The translations under genes and the position numbers were made by a program. From Incurvaria masculella (Eukaryota; Arthropoda; Insecta; Lepidoptera; Incurvariidae), in contig OX335644.1 in assembly GCA_946894095.1 (NCBI GenBank), forward strand, positions 10,397,595 to 10,461,594: DNA of 64,000 bases, given 5' to 3'. Of this stretch, positions 55,613 through 64,000 are shown piece by piece (the stretch's first letter is position 1; every line of letters starts with the position of its first letter). A model generated the notes under the pieces. It worked only from the letters and a program-made list of their open reading frames with translations, did not search any database and was not told where the DNA came from.

Positions 55613-58600
55613 CTGTATACATTCAAAACTCAATTGCCTTGTTTCGGTAATAAAATAGATTTTTTGCATTCGATATTATGAAACCACAGAACAATTAGAC
55701 GGTTTATTCCGTGGTATAAACTCTATAGATAAATTTCATAACATTAAATTAATAGCTACGAATAGTTTAGTGAGTTAGTATGCACACCGTAATTTTGATC
55801 TTAAAAAAATAAATAGCTAGAAAATCTACGTTGAAATATTTTAATGTTTTTTTTTAATATCCGAAAAAAAAGCCATGGCATAAGGAGAAGAAAATAAATT
55901 TTGTAAGATATTTTATTTTACATTTGTAAGAAACAACATTCTAAATGATACCAAAGTGGCTAAGAGTTGGGCTCTTAGCCGTAATATGACTTTTTGCCAT
56001 CTCTAAGGGTTCGTTTCATCGAAATAGCTAGAATTTACAAATTGCTCAAAGTGACGTGAAATTCTTACAATTCTAAGGATATAATCTACAGAGTCTATTT
56101 CAATAAATGTGTACTAACCGTTCATGAGTAGTTTCTGCAAAGTAGAGAATGGTGAGTCGATAGCTAGTGTTAGCGCAAACGCAGCCAGCGCCGTCATTGT
56201 TACGTCACTCAGGTATCGGTAGAACTGTCAATCAATTAGACAAATTGTAGCATCGCTCGGTTTATCGGTTGTTGACATAGACGTCAATGGAAATCGTATT
56301 AAAACCTAAGATTAAAACTACCAACAGAGTATTATAGGACTTTCTACCTCGAAATAAATACGGAACCCTGTAATCGCACAAGATGACTTCTTCATACCGT
56401 GCGTTCGTATTTTGTACGTTCGATTTTACCTACATACATTTATTGTCTTTCTCATTAAGATTGATTGGAGATCATTAAGGTGGCCCATCCCGCTCTTCTC
56501 CCCATACAAAAGGGGAAAGAAGATCACGCCCATATTTCTTGTCAGAGATCCAAAATTTTGTTCAAAATAGCTCTATTTGGTCTGATGACCATTGGCATTG
56601 TAAAATTGTGTTTAGTTTCTAAGTTATAAGGTCCGAAAGTTCGCATTTTTCGCGCGTTTTATACAATATCTTTGGAGGTGGATTAAGCAATGATAAAGTA
56701 AGAACATCTTAAAAAGATTAGTCATCAGACATAGCTTATTTAATCAAGATTTATAATATATTTGGTTTTTGTTCGATTTTTTACTACAGCGGTCGTGGTT
56801 TACTTTTAGCTATGAGTCGTTTTTAAATTAAATTTTTCGTAAATCTTACCATATCATACACTATGCACATTGTCTTTTTTGTGGGCATGTTACATCTTCC
56901 TCATCACGGAGCCTGTCTTATTCTCTGTTTCAATGAAAGACAGGCTCCGTGATGCAACATGTCCACACTGCAGACAATGCGCATAGTGTTTGATTTGGTA
57001 AGATTTATGAAAATGTTCATTAGAAATCGACTTAAAGCTAAAAGTAAATAAAAACCAAACAAAAACCAAATTGATTATAAATCTTCAAGAAACAAGCTAG
57101 GTCTGTTGACTAACCTCTTTAAGATGTTTTTATTTTATCGTTAAGTCATCAACGTCCAAAGTTATTGTATAAAACGTGCAAAAAATTAGAACTTTCTGAC
57201 CTTATAACTCACAACCTAAACTCTATTTTACATTGCCAATTGTCATCAGACATCTAGTTCGATCAAATAAAGCTGTTTTTTTAGTATTATTTTGGATCTA
57301 TGACAAGAAATATGCGCCCGATCTTCTTTCCAGGTTTGTAAGAGAAGTTGAGCTAAGATTAAGTGTTAAGATTGAAATAACAAATACTTCAAATCAGGAA
57401 ATCATTAAGAGGGAATAAGGGAAAATTAAAGAAAGGCCACTTGTATCTGCCGGTTGAAAATATTAAATAGAATATAATTCAAGTAACACGTACAGCGTCT
57501 CCGGTACTGAAGTACTTAGTTTGCGTCCAAGTGCCATTGACTACTATCTGGAGTGGGAAGTGCAGCAAGAACATGGCGTAAGAGAGACGCGCTGGCAACT
57601 TCCACATTTTCAGCGACAGGAACCAGTTGATAGGACCTGCAACATCGTCAACAATACAACTTTACCAAAGCCGTTTATTATTAGTATAAGGTTGAATAAT
57701 ATAGAAGAAGCTAAGGGAATTAGTAGTAAAATACATTAAAATATAAAAACGAATATCTTAAAAAAGCTAAAGTAGCAGGACGTGCGGGTTGATTACGGGG
57801 AATGTGCACATGCCACTCGCCCCTCTGTCTGGGCATGCTTATGCGTCTTGAGAGGTACGGTCGCATAGTCCAGTAGCACATTCCTACGCGATTGCTATGA
57901 AGCACTCGCATCGTGCGGAGTTGAAGCGGGAGGAGGGGATCGCATCGTCCGCGCGGGTTGCGGTAGGACGTCCGGTTGGCGGAGGACGGGTCACGCCACA
58001 TGTGCAAAACAGACCCGACCGTAGGGTGCTACAGGATTTATGTCGTCGATGGTACCTATCGGCGTCCAAAGCCTTTGAAACAAAGATTCAGAAGCTGCTC
58101 GTTCAACGGTCTCTACTACGGATGCAACTTTGCTCTATCTGTAATGGTGCGGTTTCGGCAGCGGCACCGCCATTCCTTGACATCGACACTGTATACAGGG
58201 TAGGTGAGGCTACACTAAATTTGCATAAATGATACTGCATAACTGAATAACTTTTGACGACACCTACATGGTGCCAGTCTGAAGAACAAGAAGTTAAAAA
58301 CTAGTATTGCGCCGGCCGATCTAGCCGCTTAGACATGGAATGGAGAGAGGAATTATGTATGGGCATCAGGATGTGAGCGTGCCAAAATAACAGCTCTAAT
58401 GCCATACTGGAAGTATGGAAGTCAGCTCATCGGTTGTCCTGAGCGTGGATTAAAACGTAAACAGCTTCGGTTACGGGGTGTGTCAAAAAACCTAAAAAAA
58501 ATAGGTCTCCGTAGTAAATTTCCAATTACTGACCTCAAAATAAATGGGGATTACAATATTTTTTCGAGTGCTGGAAAAATTCGTGAAACAAAAGTAGTTT

Positions 58601-61600
58601 AGTTTTAGATTCAGTGTCTTTTGGTACACCTTTTCCCATTCACCTGTTTAAGTATAATGCAGCGATAATGTCACCCTTAATTGGAAAAAAAGATGAGATG
58701 AGGAGAAGAACCTGCTTTCCACCTTCAAATTATATCTGTGATATCTAATGATATCTTTTAACCATTGTTAACTAACTAATAACTTACCAAATAAACAACA
58801 ATACTGTCATATCATAGATACGTTTAGCTGTACATTATTAAATACCAAGGGCACACGTGCTAGTTATCTTAGATCCACATAAATCATGTGTCAGTGCACA
58901 AGAAAGCGGTTCCACCAATCTCGTGCGGTCTGGTGTAACGCCTCCACTCGTGACTCTTTTCTAAACTTCTTCGCAATTGATTCTTTGTCTTATCAAAACA
59001 TTTGGTGCTTCTATCGTTCTATTCTTACCAGGTTCTTACATAATATTTGGAAGGTACGGTGATACAATGGTATTAACTTTGATAAACTGTTCAAATAAAG
59101 GGAAGATGCTGGGATGACAGTGGGCTGATGAGCTATCAAGAGAGTTTCAGTTTAATTTGTTTCCTCCATTCGATGTATATTACACACTCGGATTCGTGAA
59201 AATTTTTTTCTTTTTCTGCTGAGTCGATTACGTACTTCTGGCGAAAAATAACCGACTAGATACTTCACCGGGTGTGTTTTTTTATCTTTATGTGCAAACT
59301 ACTTCACACTAAGGAATGGGATATGTATGTATAATTGGCGGTGAAGTAAGGACAAGTAAATTAAAGAGTATGCCCTGTAAAAATAACTACTTTATGAATA
59401 CACTGCAAGGTTGGACCCGAATCAGAAAAGCGTACAATTCGCGGGTATTGCGTCTCACAACTTCGCCACCTACTTAAACGTCCTTAATTTGAATTATTCT
59501 ACAGTCCCTCCTCCTGTAATCAATGTCTCACAATAGTGTGATTACACATACATTGATTCAACGCTTTACCTGCGTTGCGGACGTTGACGGCAAATATTGA
59601 AAATCTACAATTATTGAAACTACTAACTCATCTTAAACGTATGTACATGCCACACGCAGACACAGTATTGAAGGAATTGGGGTAGCTTGGAACTGACATG
59701 CGAAAAAATTTCGGAAGTATGTTCACGGCGGCGGTGATGTTAGGGCTGTGTGGCTTATAAAGCGAGTCCGGCTCACCATGCGATTACATTCTCCTTTTTC
59801 CATATGGTAGAGTCGTTAAAGCGACAACATGTCACTTCTCTTTCTTTTATCTTCTGTAGTTGCAACAAAACATAAACGCTAGGTAAGTTTTTAAAATGTA
59901 TAAGGACTCCGGACAATCCGATCTACACGGTAATGTATACGGAAATGGATTATCTGTTACTGACCTCCGTAGCCTTTGGCGCATGCAAGAATGAGCCAGC
60001 CGAGCCCGACCGCCCACACGGAGCGGATAAACGAGTTCATGAAGTTGTCCAGCAGCTGGTTGGTGTGGTCCGGTTGGATCACCGGGTACGTGCTGAAGAA
60101 GGCCAACGCCATCAGCAGGAACGATGCTACCCAGCAGCTCCAGACCACGTACTGTACAATATGTTTTGTTATATCCTCCCATTTTATGATGTAACTAATT
60201 TGTTTTCTTATCAAACTAGATATTGACGGCTAATATCACATGTACTGTCATATATTAGCAGAAAACCCTTCATGAAAACTAGATTCCATGAGAGGACCTT
60301 CGTAATATTGAACGGCGATATTGAACTGGATGGAAAACACGGACAATTTTCAATGTCGCTTCGATCATTTAAGGCGATAAGACCAACCCAGGCTGGATTA
60401 ATCCTATTACCTAGTAACAAATGAGACACAGTTTCACGTGGATTCTGAAATTCGCATATAAACTTTAACTCGTGAAGTTGCAAAAAACAAAATCTTAGAA
60501 AGTTCTTGTACGTATTGCGTATTTTCTCCCATATGGTAATATGTTAGCTACGGTACTCAGTCACTAATCCCGTTAGCGAATAACAGACTGAAACACCCAC
60601 TTAATTACAAGATGAAAAGGGTAAACCCTCCAGGGTTGGTAGCATCGCATTGAATGATTAGATAGTCGAATGAAAATTCTCCATTTTTTTTTTAATTCCG
60701 TTTAGTCTAGCCGTGCAACATAAGCAAGGTCCTGGCACCGTACCTGGTTTTCAAATGTTCTGTTGGGTAATTATGAAAACAGCATAAAATATGTGGTATC
60801 CAGCCAGGGTATATACCGGCACATGCATCCTGACGGTATGTAGATTTCAAATATTTACCATATAAAATTACTCCATTAAGATGCCGGCTCGACGGTTTGT
60901 GTTTCCAGGAAATACCATTTTTATCTGGAAACACGAACCGTCGAGCCATTATATCGGAACAGACAAACGAACAATCAAACTCTCTTAGCTTACAAAATTG
61001 GAATAACAAATGTATAATTCAGTATAATATCTGGAAATTGTATGAATATACATGAAACATACCTTAGAGATTCTGATCTTCTGGTCACGCCAAATATGTA
61101 GAAGATACCCGTATACCATTCCAATGAAAAATGGTGGCGAACGGGTGATTGTATTCATATAGTAGCGAGTCATGTAATCGTTGAACTCCGCTATACGACT
61201 GAAAACAAAGTTGTTTGTTTGTGTAAGAAGGATAGGTATACGATCTATACCATGATTATGAGATTTTAGATGGCCGTTAAAATGACAAAATATAAAAGTG
61301 AGAGGTTCATTTCCACCAATAAGTGTGATTGCAACTAGCACCTAATGAAAATTGACGTATCAAATTTGTCAATGACGCAAATAGTTATCTCGAATCTATT
61401 TATACAGCAAATATTGATATTAAACCATTGATGAACTATGAATTAAACCGTGACTCAGAGGCGGGTGGACTTCCTAGAGTTCTCAGTTCAAATCCCCGCA
61501 CGGTTCATGCACCGCTTTCTTTCTCTTTCTGATTTGGATATGTGCATTTACTTACGAATGCGAGCTGGTCCATGGACCGGAATCTATGTTAAACAGTAGA

Positions 61601-63934
61601 TCCTCCCACTTCTACTAGGCGGTAAGGGTAAGCAGGGTAACCATCGCATTAAATGAAAAGGCGATCGAAGCAGCAATGAAAAATTGTCCATGTTTTCCGA
61701 CAAGTTCAATCTAGCCGGGCTCATAAAAGTAAAGCTGGCAGGGCACCTAATTCTTTCGGGAGGTTAATATAATGATGGTGGGTGTAGTATAAGCCATCCA
61801 TGTCCAGTCCAGTCACATTAAAAAAAATATTTTTATTTTCCCACTCACCCAAAACTTATAAGAGCCGACGGGAATTCGTACGCAAATGAGTATCCAGCAC
61901 ATACAGCTATAGAGACGACGACCGCTAACGCTAGCACGCCTGCAGCCACGCGCTTGCTTCCCCACAGGAACACCATCACTATCGGCGCCACCAAATATAG
62001 CTGCGTGTCTACCGAAATATACCACGAGTGGCCCAGGCACTGCAAGCAAGCATAGTTCAAGCGATTATTGGAAAGTAGACTATAACCAGCACCAGATTTT
62101 ACTATTGGTCCCCAAACCGCCTCTTCAATGACCACAGTTTTCTAATTGAATCCGATCAAATCCGCCTTTCCCTAACTCTGTCATCTCGTCCGCACCTACT
62201 GTTAGCTAGTAGTGATCGATCAAGGTAACGAATGAGATATTTATAAATAATTGACCGCGAAATAAGGACACATTAATTAAAGAAACAGAGCTGCAAAAGA
62301 AGAAGAAAGGCTTTACTAATAAATACAAACCAAGCTTGGAATAGTTGTACTATGTTTTGTCCTTTGCATTGATATGCAGCTTTGAATTGGTAAGACTATT
62401 CAGAGATGTACTAGGGTTTATTAGTAACACATTTTGAAACAACTGCATTCAAGCCAGCAAACATACCTTTCGGCGGCATTTTTCAAGGTAAGTTTGAAAT
62501 ATGTAGTGTGAGCTTGTTACTTATAGAACCAATAACGCTTGCTGGGTCGAGATACGCGAACCGAACGGCCACGGTTTCCTAAATCATCGAGTAACTTAAT
62601 TTACTGTTATTACGGTGCAGGAATACATCCTCAGGAAACCCATCACTTTTTTGAACATTTCCCAGTTCAGCTATACGCCATTCAAACATTATAAAAAAAT
62701 ACCACCCATTTTTTTATTCGATAATATGCATGAAAGGTATCTTGGATTGGAAAGAGGTGGAAAAAGGATCTATCAATGAAACATTAGGACCACACGAGGT
62801 ATATTTTTCGTTCACCAACGTAAGATGATACTCACAAGATCGAATGGATTAACATAGTTCTGCACGTGCAGAAGTGCAGACCACCAGTACGTGCGGCAGT
62901 GTTGCGCCGACACCGCCACGGACTCCCAGTACGGTCCGTCGGCGATGTGGTTGAAGAACGAGGCCTGCAGCAGCACCACCGCCGCCAGCACGGGGAACAT
63001 GCGCAGCATTCGGTTGGCGACGTACAGGTGCAGGGTCTTTATAAAACGGACTGAGGAAAAACGGTGATCAATATGGATCTTGAGATCAATGGCAAATCAC
63101 GAACAGAGATTTCATTGTAGATTTTTATTGACAGAAATCATTGACCACAACTGCTACCATTATCTATAAGTATTAAAGAGCACTCACTTCTAGAAATTTT
63201 GCTAATGATGGTGTAGATGACTAGGATACCACTAAGCAAGAAAAACGTGTCAACAGTTATGGGTGCTGAGGTGATCCAGAGGCTCCAGAAATCTTCCAGC
63301 CACTGTAAAATTGATATCATTATATTATGTACTAGTGATCATCAGATCTATAAATTTTAATGTAAGTAACTTTTTCAATCCTCAGATAGTACTTATCGGA
63401 CTGATAATACAAAATCACGTTGATCAAAAGACGGATAGTCACTGTCGGAGTATTATATATTCTATCACAATTATCTGACTATAATTTTACTAATAAACAT
63501 ATGAACTTACTATATCGGATGGATAAGCAGAAGCGTAAATAAATCCGTTCAATAGTTATCGGGCTGTTTATCTGAATTTTGAAAAATCTGCCCTCAGTGT
63601 AGTTTAACTAACAAAGAAGTGAAAATTAACAAAATCCACCAAAAAAATGAAAATAACCATAATTTAAATTTAATAATAAATCAGAAAAAGTGAAATAAGG
63701 GACATCAATTTAAAAACAAGTTGTTCAGACTCACTTCAGCAACATAGGCGAGATTCTGCACGTAAGCGAGGTTGGTGACGGCATGGGTATGACCGACGAT
63801 GATCCACAGCATGGAGATGGCACGGATACCATCCAAGCATTCGAGTGAACCAGGTGACTTGTTGAACGTGAGCAGCCGACTCGTGTTTGTGTACACGGAG
63901 AAGCAGCGGTACAGAACATTCGCTTTCTTGGGAT
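55494..63934 (-). CDS. gene D: NRF-6-like (nose resistant to fluoxetine) membrane acyltransferase, 5' part outside window
   Basis: Nine exons, 1412 nt or about 470 residues to the stop: 63735-63934, 63188-63302, 62836-63050, 61849-62039, 61063-61198, 59965-60151, 57494-57636, 56119-56224 and 55494-55612. This is the acyltransferase-3 part of an NRF-6/NDG-4-type protein; the extracellular N-terminal NRF domain should be encoded to the right of the window. Visible marks are SLECLDGIRAISMLWIIVGH with the conserved His of the first helix, VDTFFLLSGILVIY, VANRMLRMFPVLA, LGHSWYISVDTQLYLVAPIV and RLSYAMFLLHFPLQ, with about ten TM helices. Family members are multipass proteins thought to modify or move lipids; in C. 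elegans they affect fluoxetine response and yolk transport. The true substrate in insects is unknown. The C-terminal tail is Arg/Pro-rich then acidic (ENYEEKL). Confidence 0.92.
56119..56224 (-). CDS. gene D exon (eighth visible)
   Basis: 106 bp, acceptor TTGATTGACAG, donor AACG|GTTAGT. Encodes FYRYLSDVTMTALAAFALTL and IDSPFSTLQKLLMN, the last TM helix and the conserved E/DxPF turn. Confidence 0.9.
56479..57353. mobile_element. large foldback (palindromic) element, 875 bp
   Basis: Left arm 56479-56919 and right arm 56937-57353 are inverse copies joined by a 17-nt spacer. Inner pair CATCACGGAGCCTGTCTT / AAGACAGGCTCCGTGATG; outer pair AAAGAAGATC / GATCTTCTTT near the ends. No transposase. A solo left arm is at 51706-52077. 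In a gene D intron. Confidence 0.9.
57494..57636 (-). CDS. gene D exon (seventh visible)
   Basis: 143 bp, acceptor GATGTTGCAG, donor GCT|GTACGT. Encodes GPINWFLSLKMWKLPARLSY, then MFLLHFPLQIVVNGTWTQ; the LSY.xxLxH pattern is conserved in the family. Confidence 0.92.
57780..58230. other. unidentified GC-rich block in a gene D intron
   Basis: GC-rich against its surroundings, with overlapping open frames on both strands (57720-58007 minus; 57897-58232 plus). No domain, repeat boundary or splice borders were recognised. Mobile-element debris or an unannotated RNA are both possible. Confidence 0.3.
58240..59960. other. gene D intron, no recognised feature
   Basis: AT-rich. The plus frame at 58399-58602 is Lys/Arg-rich but unknown. 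Near 59623 there is a line shared with 49825. Confidence 0.4.
59965..60151 (-). CDS. gene D exon (sixth visible)
   Basis: 187 bp, acceptor TATTGTACAG, donor GGAG|GTCAGT. Encodes YVVWSCWVASFLLMALAFFS, then NSFIRSVWAVGLGWLILACA, two TM helices. Confidence 0.93.
60285..60480 (-). mobile_element. tRNA-derived SINE, diverged internal copy
   Basis: Plus strand shows GAACTGGATGGAAAACACGG and ACCTAGTAACAAATGAG in the order expected for a minus-strand copy. Confidence 0.65.
60630..60800 (+). mobile_element. tRNA-derived SINE, diverged 3' part
   Basis: GTTGGTAGCATCGCATTGAA, TAGTCTAGCCGTGCAACATA and GCAAGGTCCTGGCACCGTAC follow the family order. Confidence 0.6.
60886..60947. repeat. 62-nt hairpin with 23-bp arms
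   Basis: Arms 60886-60908 and 60925-60947 (GGCTCGACGG...TTTCCAG) pair with one mismatch (T/C) around a 16-nt loop. It sits in a gene D intron. Precursor-like size, but no conservation data. Confidence 0.85.
61063..61198 (-). CDS. gene D exon (fifth visible)
   Basis: 136 bp, acceptor GTTTTCAG, donor AAG|GTATGT. Encodes RIAEFNDYMTRYYMNTITRS, PPFFIGMVYGYLLH; the trait ..P.F.iGm..G is typical of acyltransferase-3 proteins. Confidence 0.93.
61448..61830 (+). mobile_element. tRNA-derived SINE, full-length copy
   Basis: Head GTGACTCAGAGGCGGGTGGA with B box AGTTCAAATCC (about 61486-61498), body GTGCATTTACTTACGAATGC, CCATCGCATTAAATGAAAAG, GACAAGTTCAATCTAGCCGG, end AGCCATCCATGTCCAGTCC, A-run at 61821. 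Best model of the family, about 380 bp. Confidence 0.85.
61849..62039 (-). CDS. gene D exon (fourth visible)
   Basis: 191 bp, acceptor GCTTGCTTGCAG, donor TTGG|GTGAGT. Encodes CLGHSWYISVDTQLYLVAPI and two TM helices. H-x-W-Y-x-x-V-D-x-Q is a hallmark of the NRF-6 type. Confidence 0.94.
62836..63050 (-). CDS. gene D exon (third visible)
   Basis: 215 bp, acceptor TTTTCCTCAG, donor CTT|GTGAGT. Encodes FIKTLHLYVANRMLRMFPVL, then HIADGPYWESVAVSAQHCRT and WWSALLHVQNYVNP. GC-rich. Confidence 0.94.
63188..63302 (-). CDS. gene D exon (second visible)
   Basis: 115 bp, acceptor ATTTTACAG, donor AGAA|GTGAGT. Encodes WLEDFWSLWITSAPITVDTF, FLLSGILVIYTIISKISR, a TM helix with the family phrase vDtFFllSG. 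Confidence 0.94.
63735..63934 (-). CDS. gene D exon (first visible)
   Basis: 200 bp, acceptor ATATTCCAG, donor GAA|GTGAGT, starts in phase 1. Encodes DPKKANVLYRCFSVYTNTSR, SLECLDGIRAISMLWIIVGH and THAVTNLAYVQNLAYVAE. Contains the conserved R and H of the acyltransferase core. Confidence 0.94.
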
Positions 63935-64000
63935 CTGGAATATTCATCGTCATTAGGAAGATCGTTGTCTATAAATATAAGGAAATATACAAATTAACAC

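Overview
This window looks like animal nuclear DNA, most probably from a moth or butterfly. Genes are split by AT-rich introns with GT/AG borders. The DNA is full of short interspersed elements, one of them the (GACG)n/(GTCC)n-bearing repeat common in Lepidoptera. A short (TTAGG)n stretch, the insect telomere repeat, is also present. No bacterial-style operons, CRISPR arrays, rRNA or convincing functional tRNA genes were seen.

All four recognisable host genes lie on the minus strand. Genes A, B and C are a head-to-tail array of SLC17-family (MFS) transporters of the kind annotated in insects as putative inorganic phosphate cotransporters. Gene A (exons from 13785 down to 1131) continues off the left edge. 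Gene B (25578 to 14551) is complete: 11 coding exons, 602 residues. Gene C (52554 to 34740) is complete: 11 coding exons, 524 residues. B and C share every exon-junction phase, and the five exons of A that are visible fit the same phases. B and C have first coding exons of exactly 58 nt. Gene D (63934 to 55494) is the 3' part of an NRF-6-like (nose resistant to fluoxetine) membrane acyltransferase whose 5' exons lie beyond the right edge. I reconstructed the exons by hand from splice signals, reading frame and comparison between paralogues; no transcript evidence was available.

Between and inside the genes: gene A intron 1 (about 10.3 kb) holds a 4-kb satellite of about 40 copies of a 100-bp unit. 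Gene B's last intron holds a nearly full jockey-type LINE with an open 959-residue ORF, starting only about 7 nt after the splice donor. The B-C gap (25.6-34.7 kb) has no gene but several inverted-repeat elements. Gene C introns hold a piggyBac-like TTAA MITE, a hairpin enclosing telomere-like repeats, a hammerhead-ribozyme-like inverted repeat, an RTE-type 3' end and a foldback array of CGTATAAT motifs. Gene D introns hold an 875-bp near-perfect palindrome. At least a dozen copies of one tRNA-derived SINE family are scattered from 4 to 62 kb.

Functionally, A-C probably encode plasma-membrane anion/phosphate-type transporters that differ mainly in the glycosylated loop after TM1. Substrates cannot be told from sequence. 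Gene D has no evident link to them beyond neighbourhood and shared strand.
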